Shown: positions 1-8,920 of the stretch, in pieces | Position numbering within the stretch: position 1 is the stretch's first letter | Layout of the letters: each line of letters starts with the position of its first letter | IMG/VR virus record: IMGVR_UViG_3300025131_000039 | Location: 1 to 59,958 of that record | Source of the DNA: a virus | Reading direction: 5' to 3' (one strand) | DNA length: 59,958 bases | The notes under the pieces: model-generated | What the model saw: only the letters and a program-made list of their open reading frames with translations | Told to the model about the DNA's origin: nothing | Database searches by the model: none | Position numbers and translations under genes: made by a program

Positions 1-191
1 ATTAGTAGATGGGTCTGCAAGATCAGGAGCAGCTAAGTTAGTTGTATTCAATGCCAAGAAATTAGTAGGAGCACTATACTGCCATTCTTCTTCAGCAAAG
101 TATGCATCAAATACAGCACTTGATTCATTACAAACTGCTGGACCCCATCCACCTCCATTAACCAATGTAGAACTTATTGTATATGCTGCAC
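1..191. repeat. Terminal direct repeat, left copy
   Basis: Matches 59768-59958. Bases 1-126 are identical to 59768-59893; the remaining 65 bases carry 5 differences (first at 127), four of them synonymous in the shared reading frame and one Cys/Ser. Most likely this is the overlap of a circular or permuted genome assembled from a mixed population. A true terminal repeat or an internal domain duplication is less likely. Confidence 0.8.
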
Positions 192-1383
192 CTGTTCCAC
201 TTGAACCAGATGTAGGATCACCTGAGTTCTGCCATGTATCATTCTTTCCAAAGTATACAAAGCCATTATCAAGATCCATAGCTACACTTATAACATCTCC
301 TACATCCCATGAATTTCCAAAGTCAGCAAGTGTATTATTTCTATATGTCTTTCCATCTAATGATCTATAACCAAGGCTATCACCTGTACCATGCTTACTA
401 CTACTACCTAGTTCATGGTTTGATTGTACATCACATTGACTTATTCCTATTAGCCCACCTACAACTACATCTGTAGATGTCCATTTAACTTCCCAATACC
501 ATTTACCAGTAGTTGGAAAAAAGGTTCCTTTAGCTGAATCTTGTGCTCCAGTACCATTTACAAATCTTTTATTACCTTCTGATAATGTAATATTATCTTC
601 TAAATTATCAGCTACATTCCATACACAATGATTATTAGTCGGAGTATCTGATGATTGATGATCTGAACTTATATTGTTTTCTGTGAAATCATTATTATTA
701 CCACTTACATCATTACCTAGATCACCACTAGATTCAAAATCTAAGAAGCATCCATTCGTACCATAACTTCCACTATACTCTTTTGGAATCCAAACACCTT
801 TACTATTAGTTTCTCCAAAGTCTGCTGCTTCTTCTTGTGTACCATCTATTATATAAAATTCAGCTATATAGCCATCCATATAATTAGAACCTTCTTTACC
901 TATATAATGTGCTGATGTACTATTTATATCAAATGCAAAATCTTCTGCTGGTGCTGTATCTGTACCTAATGAAGCTATTGAACCATTCACATATAATTTT
1001 AATCTATCACTTGCTGTACTCTGTGTTGTATCAGCAGCTATAACTATATGATTCCAAGCTGTTGGATCTCGAAAAACTCCACTAGTAACTTTCAAATTAC
1101 TACCATCACTTACATATAATTTATTATCAGTATCTGATATTTTAATTTCAGTATCACCTACTGCAAATAAAACTATTCCTCCACTAGTAGTACTTGCAAA
1201 TTTACATAATTTAAACCAAAAGCTCATAGTCCAAGTTGTTCTATTAGTATTAGTACTAGGACTTCTTGATAGATACGAGCTAGAAGAAAAATCAAACATA
1301 CAAGAATTATCAATAGAATATGTAGTAGCTGCTCCAGCTTGAGCTGCTGCTGCTGCCATCATATAGTTGGTAAAGATACTCAT
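1..1383 (-). CDS. Tail fibre/appendage protein, N-terminal part (LamG + SPRY-like), cut by window edge
   Basis: Reads leftward from an ATG at 1383 and runs open off the window start (461 codons). Residues about 20-130 look like a LamG/concanavalin A-like fold (TMSFWFKL, WNHIVIAAD, KLYVNGS). Residues about 285-440 look like a SPRY domain (GKWYWEV, LIGISQ, DSLGY, DVISVAMDLDNGFVYFGKN). Both folds bind glycans or proteins, so a virion receptor-binding or appendage role is inferred. Because bases 1-191 recur at 59768-59958 in the same frame, the rest of the protein is the CDS at the window end; rejoined, it is about 804 residues. It follows the fibre-chaperone-like gene at 1385 with only one base between. 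Confidence 0.75.
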   Translation of the reverse strand, partial: MSIFTNYMMAAAAAQAGAATTYSIDNSCMFDFSSSSYLSRSPSTNTNRTTWTMSFWFKLCKFASTTSGGIVLFAVGDTEIKISDTDNKLYVSDGSNLKVTSGVFRDPTAWNHIVIAADTTQSTASDRLKLYVNGSIASLGTDTAPAEDFAFDINSTSAHYIGKEGSNYMDGYIAEFYIIDGTQEEAADFGETNSKGVWIPKEYSGSYGTNGCFLDFESSGDLGNDVSGNNNDFTENNISSDHQSSDTPTNNHCVWNVADNLEDNITLSEGNKRFVNGTGAQDSAKGTFFPTTGKWYWEVKWTSTDVVVGGLIGISQCDVQSNHELGSSSKHGTGDSLGYRSLDGKTYRNNTLADFGNSWDVGDVISVAMDLDNGFVYFGKNDTWQNSGDPTSGSSGTGAAYTISSTLVNGGGWGPAVCNESSAVFDAYFAEEEWQYSAPTNFLALNTTNLAAPDLADPSTN

Positions 1384-1384
1384 T

Positions 1385-1951
1385 TTATTTTTCTAACTCA
1401 GGCCAATCATATAATATGCCTGTTGTGTTACCTTCATTATCTGTTGTTAAAAACAAGGCTTCTATTGCTTCTGTATCTGTTGCATTATTAATAGCATTCT
1501 CCATCTCTGTAGCTTTAGTACGAATGGCATCTCTCCAAGTTTGAAGATTATTTGGAATAGCAGTTCCCTTATCAGCTTTACGAATAATAGCCCAATCAGT
1601 TTGAGATAAAAGACTACCTTGTTGATGCTTTACTCGTTCAATTAAAACAGATTTGACTCCACGAGTAATCCTCTGATTTCCTTTATCATCCTTTACTAGA
1701 TTACCATTTTCATCTGTAGTATTTTCATCATCTAACTTCTTAGCTATCTTTGTTACCTTACCAGCCTCATCTTGTGTAAATGACCATGTTATTTCATTAG
1801 GAATAGAATCAGGAATTATTTCTTCTAGACCAGCAGCTTTCTTCTCAGCTTCACTCCAGATGTGCCAGTTACTTGGATGTCGTATATTATTGGCATCTTT
1901 CCATGAAGAACCTTCTCTTATAATATTTCCTGTTTCGATTTCTCTCCACAT
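1385..1951 (-). CDS. Tail-fibre assembly chaperone-like protein
   Basis: 188 residues. The stretch around residues 114-145 (LLSQTDWAIIRKADKG, then WRDAIR) resembles the C-terminal signature of phage tail assembly chaperones (SDW...P..W..YR..LR; Phage_tail_APC/DUF4376 group), which are normally encoded next to fibre genes. It lies between the discoidin-like protein and the LamG/SPRY fibre in the leftward late unit, which fits. The N-terminal half is polar and unrecognised. The family link rests on this short motif only. Confidence 0.5.
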   Translation of the reverse strand: MWREIETGNIIREGSSWKDANNIRHPSNWHIWSEAEKKAAGLEEIIPDSIPNEITWSFTQDEAGKVTKIAKKLDDENTTDENGNLVKDDKGNQRITRGVKSVLIERVKHQQGSLLSQTDWAIIRKADKGTAIPNNLQTWRDAIRTKATEMENAINNATDTEAIEALFLTTDNEGNTTGILYDWPELEK

Positions 1952-1963
1952 AATTTACTCCTA

Positions 1964-2461
1964 TTAAATAGTATACGTTCGTTCTTCACCTTCCGACCAA
2001 GAACCAACATTAGTTTGTGTATTTAAATCACTAAATGTCGAATTATCGTTTGAACCTTGTAATGTAAATGTCTTTGGTGCTTGGCTTTCTTTTCCATTTC
2101 TTCCTGCTGTGAGGCTGTAACTTGTAGCTGCAATTCCATTACCACTTCCCAAATCCACCTGAATGTATTGAGGATATCCTGCTTGATAAGCAGAAGCCCA
2201 ATGAGGCTCTGAACCAGTAGTAACCCTATCAAAAGCCTTGTAATACGTTCTTGTAGCATTATCTCTACTTGAACCAGTTGCAACCAAAGGTGAAGGAGCA
2301 GAATCTCCTGTCATTGCCGTTGGATACTGAGTACTAGCAACGAATATTGCTAATTCACCTACAGCAACTTCATTGGCATTATGGCCGTCTGCAATACTTA
2401 ATCTCCAATATCTATAAGTAATAGAACCAGAGCCGAACATCTGTGTTCCAAATACTGGCAT
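1964..2461 (-). CDS. Discoidin (F5/8 type C)-like tail protein
   Basis: 165 residues, nearly all one jelly-roll-like domain. Visible features are YRYWRLSI near the start, VAVGELAIF, a WASAYQAGYPQYIQVDLG strand pair in the middle and the ending ESQAPKTFTLQGSNDN, which is the classic order of a discoidin/F5-8C carbohydrate-binding domain. No signal peptide. Its stop abuts the start region of the chaperone-like gene and its start overlaps the stop of the repetitive fibre by one base. Probably part of, or attached to, the adhesion apparatus. Confidence 0.65.
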   Translation of the reverse strand: MPVFGTQMFGSGSITYRYWRLSIADGHNANEVAVGELAIFVASTQYPTAMTGDSAPSPLVATGSSRDNATRTYYKAFDRVTTGSEPHWASAYQAGYPQYIQVDLGSGNGIAATSYSLTAGRNGKESQAPKTFTLQGSNDNSTFSDLNTQTNVGSWSEGEERTYTI

Positions 2462-5400
2462 TAGCTAAATGCTTTCTGTACTGCACCAAGTTGAATACTT
2501 CCTGATGCTCTAACAAAGTATGGTATGATATCCACGGCATTAGCACCAGTACTGAGAGTTATACCTGCACCACCAGCCGTTTCATAATCCGTTCCTAAAC
2601 TCAAAGTTCTTGAACCTGTTCCATCCTGAATACAAACTATAATTCCAGATTGTCCTACCTGCTCTGTACTTGGATTAGCAAAGGTAACATTACCTGTAAA
2701 TGTAAGAACAAAGTTTTGATTGGTAGCAAAGTCTAGTGTTACACTTCCTGTATTACTTGTATCTGTATCTGTTGTAGCAAGTAAAGTTCCAGTTATGGTA
2801 GTTCCATTTGCTGTAGTAGCAAGTTTTGCAGAATTGTCGTGATAAAGAGTGACGGCACCATCACCAGCAAGAACTGCATATGTTTCACTACCATTAGCAG
2901 ATTCAACTCTAAGATCACTAGTACGAATTTTTAAATTACCAGTTCCTCCATCAGCAATATAACTATCCGAACCATCGTGAAAAATTTGTAAGTCTCCAAC
3001 AGTCCCAAATTCTGCTTTTGCATTGTCTAAAAACCTAAGATCATCTGTTCCTGTAGGAACAACAGCAACTATAGTGTCGGCATCGTTCTTGAGAGTTATG
3101 TCATATGAACTGCCCTGCCCAGTTAGTATCAGCCCTTCTGCTGCTGTATATCCGATAGCAGCAGCATCACTAGCAGCCGTGTCTCCAGCAGGATTTACTG
3201 TACCACCTACTCCAAGATCTCCTGTAATAGTTGTGTTACCTGTAATAGTTACTGTGCCACCTACAGTTAAGTTACCTACTAGTACTGTATTACCTGATAC
3301 ACATACATCATCGTCAAATTCTGCTTTAGCTGCAACAGTCATTGTACTTAATAAGTTAGTAGCTCCACCTACACTCAAGGCTCCTGCTATACTAGCAGCA
3401 CCTCCTATAGTTGTAGTACCACCTACAGCTAAGTTACCAACAAGTACTGTATTACCTGAAACACATACATCGTCATCAAACTCTGCTTTACCGACAACAG
3501 TTGCTGTACCACCTACTCCTAAGTTACCTGTTAAGGTTGTGTTACCAGCTATAGTTACTGTACCACCTACAGTTAAGTTACCTACTAATATTGAATTACC
3601 TGATACACAAACGTCATCATCAAACTCTGCCTTGGATGCAAAAGTAGCAACACCACCCACACCTAATGTACCAGTAAGAGTTGTATTACCAGCTATAGTT
3701 ACAGTACTGGCAAATGTAGCAGCTCCACCAACACCTAATGTACCTGTTAGTGTAGTATTGCCAGCTATAGTAACTGTTGATGCAAAGTGTGCAGCACCTC
3801 CCACACTAAGAGCACCTCCTATACTAGCTGCTCCACCAATAGTGGCTGTACCTCCAACTGTTAAGTTACCTACTAGAACTGTATTTCCACTTACACATAC
3901 AGCATCATCAAACTCAGCCTTACCTGCAACAGTTAGTGTACTTGCAAGATTAGTAGCACCACCTACACTAAGTGCTCCTGCTATACTGGCAGCTCCACCT
4001 ATGGTAGTAGTACCACCAACTGTTAAGTTGCCAACTAATATAGAATTACCAGAGACACACACATCATCGTCAAAATCAACCTTACTTACAAATTGGGCAG
4101 TTCCAGATACAAAGGCAGTTCCACCTATGGTTATATTTGTTACGGATATATTACCTTGAACGTCAGCAGTAATACCTGTAAGATTAGAACCATCACCATA
4201 GAATGCACTTGCACATACCTTTGCATTTGCAGCTTGTACATTAGCACCAGCTATGGTTACTGTACTGGCAAAGTTAGCAGCACCTCCTACACTTAAAGCA
4301 CCTCCAATACTGACAGCACCTCCAATAGTAGCTGTACCACCTACGGCTAAGTTACCTACTAATACTGAGTTACCACTTACACATACGTCATCGTCAAACT
4401 CAACCTTGGCAGCAAAGGTAGCTATACCTGTTTGTGTCAGAGTACCACCTATAGATGCATTACCTGCTACATCTAATGTACTTCCAAGACTTGTAGCACC
4501 TGATACACGTATTGTACTAAGGAAACCTGAAGCTCCAGATACAGTAGCTGTACTCAAGAAGTTAACTGCACCAGCTACACTAAGAGTACCACCAATCGTA
4601 GCATTACCTGTTACTCGTAAAGCTGAAACAGATGTATTACCAGAAGCTGGAACATTCGTTAAATTAGATCCATCACCATAGAAAGCAGAAGCACAAACCT
4701 TTGCATTGGCTGCTTGTACACCAGTACCTGCTATGGTAACAGTTCCTGTTATATTAAGATTACCACCTATGGATGTATTACCTACTACGGATAAAGCTCC
4801 ACCTACACCAAGTGAATCTGCCAAAGTCACAGCACCACCTATGGTAGCCGTACCTCCAACAGTCAAGTTGCCTACTAGTACTGAGTTACCTGATACACAT
4901 ACATCATCGTCAAACTCTGCCTTACCTACTACAGTTAATGTACTAAGTAAGTTCGTAGCTCCTCCGACACTCAAGGCTCCTGCTATACTTGTAGCTCCAC
5001 CTATCGTTGCTGTACCTGCCACGGCAAGATTTGTACCTATATTGGCATCACCACTAACGGATACATCTTTCTTGAATGTACCATCACCTGATACAGTAAC
5101 TGTAGATTCAAAGGTAGCTGCACCTGTTCCTTTAAATGTACCACTGACAGATACATTGCCAGCTACATCCAGTGTACTTCCAAGGCTAACGGCTCCTGTT
5201 ATGGTGGTAGTTCCACCTACGGCCAAGTTACCTACCAGTACAGTATTACCACTTACACATACATCGTCATCAAATTCTACTTTACTTACAAATTGAGATG
5301 TACCACTTACATATGCATTACCTACTACCGATATATTTCCTACACAGACATTCCCACCTACACTGGAATTAACACCTGTAATATTGGAACCATCACCATA

Positions 5401-5682
5401 AAATGCAGAGGCACATACTTTTGCATTAGGTGCTGCTACATTGGCACCATCAATAGATACTGTACCACCTATCTGTACGTTACCAGATACAGAAGCATTA
5501 CCATCTACTCCAAATGTACCTGTTGCCTTGGCTGCTCCTGTTGCTACTTGGAAAGCTATATTAGTACCATCACCTGTTTGTATCTGTGTAAGATCAGCAG
5601 AGACACCAGCATTGGCACTTACAGCTAGTTTAATTAGCTGCTTATATGTATCTGATATTTGTCTTCCTGTTAATGTGCTCAT
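2461..5682 (-). CDS. Large repetitive tail fibre
   Basis: About 1073 residues. I chose the ATG at 5682 because it overlaps the upstream stop as ATGA; an in-frame ATG at 5697 is the alternative. Residues about 60-860 are short beta-strand repeats of the type VGGTATIGG/VSGNxxIGG, pointing to a beta-helical shaft. Within it are eight copies of a module with FDD(D/A)VCVSGN(T/S)(V/I)LVGNL and three of KVCASAFYGDGSN. A linker with GDLQIFHDGSDSYI (common in marine phage fibres) precedes a C-terminal domain with QDGTGSRTLSLG, shared with the fibre at 57416. Trimeric receptor-binding fibre inferred. The repeats leave long open frames on the opposite strand. Confidence 0.8.
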   Translation of the reverse strand: MSTLTGRQISDTYKQLIKLAVSANAGVSADLTQIQTGDGTNIAFQVATGAAKATGTFGVDGNASVSGNVQIGGTVSIDGANVAAPNAKVCASAFYGDGSNITGVNSSVGGNVCVGNISVVGNAYVSGTSQFVSKVEFDDDVCVSGNTVLVGNLAVGGTTTITGAVSLGSTLDVAGNVSVSGTFKGTGAATFESTVTVSGDGTFKKDVSVSGDANIGTNLAVAGTATIGGATSIAGALSVGGATNLLSTLTVVGKAEFDDDVCVSGNSVLVGNLTVGGTATIGGAVTLADSLGVGGALSVVGNTSIGGNLNITGTVTIAGTGVQAANAKVCASAFYGDGSNLTNVPASGNTSVSALRVTGNATIGGTLSVAGAVNFLSTATVSGASGFLSTIRVSGATSLGSTLDVAGNASIGGTLTQTGIATFAAKVEFDDDVCVSGNSVLVGNLAVGGTATIGGAVSIGGALSVGGAANFASTVTIAGANVQAANAKVCASAFYGDGSNLTGITADVQGNISVTNITIGGTAFVSGTAQFVSKVDFDDDVCVSGNSILVGNLTVGGTTTIGGAASIAGALSVGGATNLASTLTVAGKAEFDDAVCVSGNTVLVGNLTVGGTATIGGAASIGGALSVGGAAHFASTVTIAGNTTLTGTLGVGGAATFASTVTIAGNTTLTGTLGVGGVATFASKAEFDDDVCVSGNSILVGNLTVGGTVTIAGNTTLTGNLGVGGTATVVGKAEFDDDVCVSGNTVLVGNLAVGGTTTIGGAASIAGALSVGGATNLLSTMTVAAKAEFDDDVCVSGNTVLVGNLTVGGTVTITGNTTITGDLGVGGTVNPAGDTAASDAAAIGYTAAEGLILTGQGSSYDITLKNDADTIVAVVPTGTDDLRFLDNAKAEFGTVGDLQIFHDGSDSYIADGGTGNLKIRTSDLRVESANGSETYAVLAGDGAVTLYHDNSAKLATTANGTTITGTLLATTDTDTSNTGSVTLDFATNQNFVLTFTGNVTFANPSTEQVGQSGIIVCIQDGTGSRTLSLGTDYETAGGAGITLSTGANAVDIIPYFVRASGSIQLGAVQKAFS
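2900..5560. repeat. Coding repeat array of the tail fibre
   Basis: The DNA of the fibre shaft is repetitive: the plus-strand phrases CATACATCATCGTCAAA(T/C)TC and AAGTTACC(T/A)AC(T/A)AGTA recur about eight times with synonymous differences. Copies differ mainly at third bases, so the array is old enough to have diverged or is held under protein-level selection. No CRISPR-like spacers and no reverse transcriptase nearby. Confidence 0.7.
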
Positions 5683-5954
5683 ATCGTTTGCCACCATCTA
5701 TTTTCTGAATCCCAATTACTGGTGCAGTTTTGCCAATCTACAGCTCTGCCACCATCATCAGGACGAGGATTACGTATTGCCGGGTTATCTCTAACATCAG
5801 GTACTTTATTCTGAGGATGATTCTTCAGGTCATACTTACCTTCATAATCCTGTGGGCATACCAGCATCCCATAACTATTCATTTTCATAACTCTATGTGG
5901 ATAAACAAATCCACATGTATCACACATTGCTAGAGCATTCTTATTACTAGCCAT
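5679..5954 (-). CDS. Small zinc-ribbon-like structural-region protein
   Basis: 91 residues. A CDTC pair at about residues 11-14 is followed by one cysteine in VCPQD at about 33. The rest is polar with KYDLKNHPQNKVPD and a Trp-rich end (RWWQTI). The Cys spacing suggests metal binding, although only three cysteines are near enough to act and a fourth lies in the tail. It sits between an adaptor-like protein and the fibre, with an ATGA overlap into the fibre gene. Role unknown; a small head-tail or fibre accessory protein is possible. Confidence 0.6.
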   Translation of the reverse strand: MASNKNALAMCDTCGFVYPHRVMKMNSYGMLVCPQDYEGKYDLKNHPQNKVPDVRDNPAIRNPRPDDGGRAVDWQNCTSNWDSENRWWQTI

Positions 5955-5955
5955 T

Positions 5956-6630
5956 TTATACCGTATTTATATGAGGTCTAATATACATACTAGCTCGTTG
6001 TTTATCTTCTTCTAATGCTCTATTTAATAATTCTTCATAGTTTCCTTTTAACATTGCTATTCTATCAGGAGGTGTACCAGCAGTCTTCATAGCAAGATAG
6101 TAGGAAAGTCCACATGTAAGAGGTGGAAGAAATCTTTTGGGAAGATCTGCATTCTGATCAGCAGATTTATTAACATCTTCCAGTTCTCGTATTCCTTCTA
6201 TATTTAAAATATCTGTACTATTCTCAGGTATGGGCCATACTAGAATATTAGCATTATCTCTATTTCTTTTTACTGTAAACTGACTTGGTCTACCTGTCTG
6301 CTTCTTATTGGGAATAATCTGATATTCCTCAAAACTAATTCTTTGTAGTTGTATATCTGTGTCATCTCTACGTAATACTACTTCCAATGCATCCAAGGTA
6401 TCACTTGCCAATGCATAGGAAGTGGTACTGGTAGCAACAGTTACCAATGTAGTATAGGTAGTCCATAGGAGAATACCTCTATTCTGCCAATCCTTTAACA
6501 TTAGATTGATAGACCTACGTGCAGAAGCAGGAGTATGACCAAGAGTTTGTTCGCCTCCGATCATCTCCGTAGCTTCTTGGATCACCTCATCTATATCTAA
6601 GTTAAAGTTAAATGTTCCTGACGTTGCCAT
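5956..6630 (-). CDS. Head-tail adaptor-like protein (SU10/P22 gp4-type), copy 1
   Basis: 224 residues. It starts with helices carrying DEVIQEATEMIGG and ARRSINLMLKDWQNRGILLWT, then beta segments (TTSYALASDTLDALEVVLR), RPSQFTVKRN and NILVWPIPE, and closes with a helical segment (PPDRIAMLKGNYEELLNRALEEDKQRA). This helix-strand-helix plan is that of SU10-type phage adaptor proteins, which sit as a ring under the portal. A second protein of similar plan is at 8920. Assignment is by architecture and context. Confidence 0.6.
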   Translation of the reverse strand: MATSGTFNFNLDIDEVIQEATEMIGGEQTLGHTPASARRSINLMLKDWQNRGILLWTTYTTLVTVATSTTSYALASDTLDALEVVLRRDDTDIQLQRISFEEYQIIPNKKQTGRPSQFTVKRNRDNANILVWPIPENSTDILNIEGIRELEDVNKSADQNADLPKRFLPPLTCGLSYYLAMKTAGTPPDRIAMLKGNYEELLNRALEEDKQRASMYIRPHINTV

Positions 6631-6636
6631 ATTAAA

Positions 6637-6825
6637 CTATTTCTTTTTACCATGAGTATGATGTGTCTCACTCATGAAGAAACCTACTACACCTGATACT
6701 CCACAAGCAAGCATAACTATATTCTGCCATAGTTCAACTGGTACGGAAATACCAACCATAGCTAGAACACCTGCTAATGCAGCATAGGAAGAAGGCTCTT
6801 TAAATCTACTTATAATATGAGTCAT
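6637..6825 (-). CDS. Small membrane protein, holin candidate
   Basis: 62 residues with two closely spaced hydrophobic stretches (AALAGVLAMVGISVP and IVMLACGVSGVVGFFM) and a His/Lys-rich cytoplasmic-type tail (HHTHGKKK). Two membrane spans, small size and a charged C-terminus are typical of class II holins. It starts inside the stop of the 48-residue gene upstream (ATGA). Other holin candidates lie at 42218, 43386 and 44555, so which one acts in lysis is open. Confidence 0.5.
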   Translation of the reverse strand: MTHIISRFKEPSSYAALAGVLAMVGISVPVELWQNIVMLACGVSGVVGFFMSETHHTHGKKK

Positions 6826-6968
6826 GTTGTTCTCCTTTTGCTCTTTGTTTTTAACGTACTACCTTTACTCTTCTGTATAGCTGCACCATGCTTTCTAGTC
6901 CAGTTCTTGGCTATATTAGGATGGTTAGCATACATATAAGATCTTTGAGCTTTTGACTTAAACGGCAT
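6822..6968 (-). CDS. Small basic protein (MPFKSKAQ type)
   Basis: 48 residues. Starts at 6968 with MPFKSKAQRSYMYANHP and continues NIAKNW(T)RKHG, a start I recognise from short proteins of many marine and T7-like phages; function unknown. The end is very basic (KTKSKRRTT). It overlaps the holin-like gene by ATGA and abuts the Lys-rich gene upstream, so translational coupling is likely. Confidence 0.6.
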   Translation of the reverse strand: MPFKSKAQRSYMYANHPNIAKNWTRKHGAAIQKSKGSTLKTKSKRRTT

Positions 6969-7831
6969 TATTTCTTATATCCTTTACCATAACCACGTAG
7001 AGCAGCACCAACACCGATGGGTCCACCTGCTTTACGTCTTACTGTTCCACCACGTTTTCTAATCTCAAATCCACCCATAGCTCGTAGTTCTTCTTCAGAT
7101 GGTAAATAGTTAGCATGTTTACCTAGACCCATTGCCTCTGCTGTTGCTGCTGTTGGAGGTGCATATCTACCTGTGGCTACAACTATTACTCGTGGACTAC
7201 CATCAGGATTTTTACCTCTTTGAACAAGTTTAACTGTTCCATTCTTAATTAATCTACGTAGCTGTGCTCGTGAATAATTTTTAGGATTAGGATCTACTTT
7301 CATCTTGGATGGTAAAGCAGTATTTACTCCTTCACCAATATTACCTTTTTGAGCAGCCGATCCTCTAACTAAAGGTAATCTGGTAGGTTGTCTAGCAGCT
7401 TCAGGACGTTGAGCCATCATACGCTGAATAGTTTTACTTCCTTTACCAGTAAGACCTGCTGCTTCTTGTTCTAGTCTACTTGCTAGAGCAGCTTCTTGTT
7501 TTCCTATATCTCGTGCTCTAGCTTGAGGAGATAATGCTGTTGATCTTATAGCTGGAAGTGTTGTACTTCTTCTAGTAGGTGTAGCCTTCTTAACTTTAGA
7601 AGCAGACTTCTTTCTTTCTCGTAATTCTTTTACACTAATACCAAGTTCCTCTGCTTGTGCTTGCTCTTCTTTAGTACCGGGTTTACGACCACGAGTTTTA
7701 CGTTTACGTCCACGAGTTTCTTTCTTAACTTTAGTAGTTTCATCTGTCTTTGGTTTAGAACTACTAGCTTTACGCTTACGTCCACGAGTTTTTTTCTTAA
7801 CTACTGACTTTACAACTTTTGCAATTGCCAT
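6968..7831 (-). CDS. Lysine/arginine-rich protein with AT-hook-like repeats
   Basis: 287 residues. The first 60 contain three TRGRKRK or TRGRKPG blocks close to the AT-hook core (RGRP/RGRK), embedded in Lys/Ser/Thr-rich sequence. The middle is basic and helical. The end reads GGTVRRKAGGPIGVGAALRG, a Gly/Lys tail shared with the next gene. No catalytic motif. Being encoded in the capsid region, it may bind packaged DNA or be a minor virion protein; DNA binding is inferred from composition only. Confidence 0.6.
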   Translation of the reverse strand: MAIAKVVKSVVKKKTRGRKRKASSSKPKTDETTKVKKETRGRKRKTRGRKPGTKEEQAQAEELGISVKELRERKKSASKVKKATPTRRSTTLPAIRSTALSPQARARDIGKQEAALASRLEQEAAGLTGKGSKTIQRMMAQRPEAARQPTRLPLVRGSAAQKGNIGEGVNTALPSKMKVDPNPKNYSRAQLRRLIKNGTVKLVQRGKNPDGSPRVIVVATGRYAPPTAATAEAMGLGKHANYLPSEEELRAMGGFEIRKRGGTVRRKAGGPIGVGAALRGYGKGYKK

Positions 7832-7842
7832 GTTACCCTCCG

Positions 7843-8382
7843 TTATTTACGTCTAACAGCTCCACCACCACGGAGAGCAGCACCTATTCCTATACTACCA
7901 CCAGACTTACGTTTAACAGTTCCACCAGACTTATTAGTTTTAAATCTAAGTTCCTGTCCTCGTGTAAACTTCTCACCTTTTTCACGAGTTTCAAATCGTC
8001 TATTTCCTTTTGTTCGTATCTTATGTGCTCTTTCTAAACGAGCTTTAAGCTGTGGATTTTGAACCTTTCTTTTCATTGCCATTATTTCAGTGCCAAAGTA
8101 CTTTTCAGCAATATCATTTGCACTCATACCTTTAAGTTGTTTTCTAACTCTTGACATTTCAGGAAGGTAACTTTTTGCAACTTGCTCAGTCTTCTTACTA
8201 CGATCAGCACGTTTAGCTCCTGCTTTAGCTTCTGATTGCACTCGTGCTGTTTCTTTTTTTACAGCTTGTTTTGCTTTATATTTTTTTAAACCTGTTGGTT
8301 CTCCACTTTTTGTTTTTGGTTTAAGTGCTCGTTGAACACGTTTCCTTTGAATTGCTCTTAGACCTTTAGATAGAATACCCAT
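7843..8382 (-). CDS. Basic head-region protein with Gly/Lys C-terminal tail
   Basis: 179 residues, strongly basic, largely helical (KKYKAKQAVKKETARVQSEAK region). Ends SGGTVKRKSGGSIGIGAALRG plus GGGAVRRK, nearly the same tail as the 287-residue protein downstream. No known fold recognised. Twelve bases separate it from the next gene. Likely a minor virion or assembly protein by position. Confidence 0.55.
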   Translation of the reverse strand: MGILSKGLRAIQRKRVQRALKPKTKSGEPTGLKKYKAKQAVKKETARVQSEAKAGAKRADRSKKTEQVAKSYLPEMSRVRKQLKGMSANDIAEKYFGTEIMAMKRKVQNPQLKARLERAHKIRTKGNRRFETREKGEKFTRGQELRFKTNKSGGTVKRKSGGSIGIGAALRGGGAVRRK

Positions 8383-8398
8383 TTGTTTATCTCCTCTA

Positions 8399-8920
8399 TT
8401 AAACTTTACCGCCAGCTTTATAGCCGATCATGATTTTACCACCGCCTCTGCGAGAAACAGATCCACCTTTAGAATACTTTCTCTTTGGTGTACCACCTTT
8501 ACGTTTCTTTACTGTTCCACCTTTTGACTTGGAAACTTTACCACCTGCTTTAGCTCCCGGTAATAGAAAATCAGGATCTATAGGTGTTTCAGAATCATCT
8601 TTTGCTTTCATTCGCATTCGGAACTTTTCTCCTCTATCTCCTTCATATCCTTCAGGTGGAGGCAAATTCTCTTTAGTTACTTTTGTATTTGGCTTTTTCT
8701 TCTTACGCCATTTAGGTGGATTATAAGGACTTGTACCAGTACCGGGAACCATCTCCCAATCACCGGGACGATTTATTGTACCTCTGTACGCTTTTCCTTC
8801 TGCTAAATCCTTGGCTGTTCCTACTCGTGTATCACGTACATTTGTACCTGCACCAGTTTTCTTTCCAGCTCCACCTGTACGTCTACGAATTGTTTTTGAA
8901 GTATTAGATCGACTAACCAT
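8399..8920 (-). CDS. Basic head-region protein ending in GYKAGGKV
   Basis: 173 residues. Arg/Lys/Gly-rich N-terminus, a middle with NRPGDWEMVPGTGTSPYNPP, then a C-terminal 60 residues made of GGxVxK/KRKGGT steps ending GGGKIMIGYKAGGKV. That terminal phrase recurs in the 96-residue protein at 9940. Its stop is 16 bases before the next start and its start overlaps the adaptor stop by one base. Function unknown. Confidence 0.55.
   Translation of the reverse strand: MVSRSNTSKTIRRRTGGAGKKTGAGTNVRDTRVGTAKDLAEGKAYRGTINRPGDWEMVPGTGTSPYNPPKWRKKKKPNTKVTKENLPPPEGYEGDRGEKFRMRMKAKDDSETPIDPDFLLPGAKAGGKVSKSKGGTVKKRKGGTPKRKYSKGGSVSRRGGGKIMIGYKAGGKV

Noticed and set aside
3023-5296. Long Pro/Thr/Val-rich open frames on the plus strand (378, 142 and 196 codons)
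   Set aside because: They are the mirror of the repetitive fibre gene; the repeat and codon bias keep the frame free of stops. No ribosome sites.
2900-5560. CRISPR-like repeat array
   Set aside because: Repeats are in-frame coding modules of variable spacing without spacers; no cas genes.
2461-5682. Diversity-generating retroelement target
   Set aside because: No reverse transcriptase or template repeat seen; copies differ mainly at third bases rather than at adenines.
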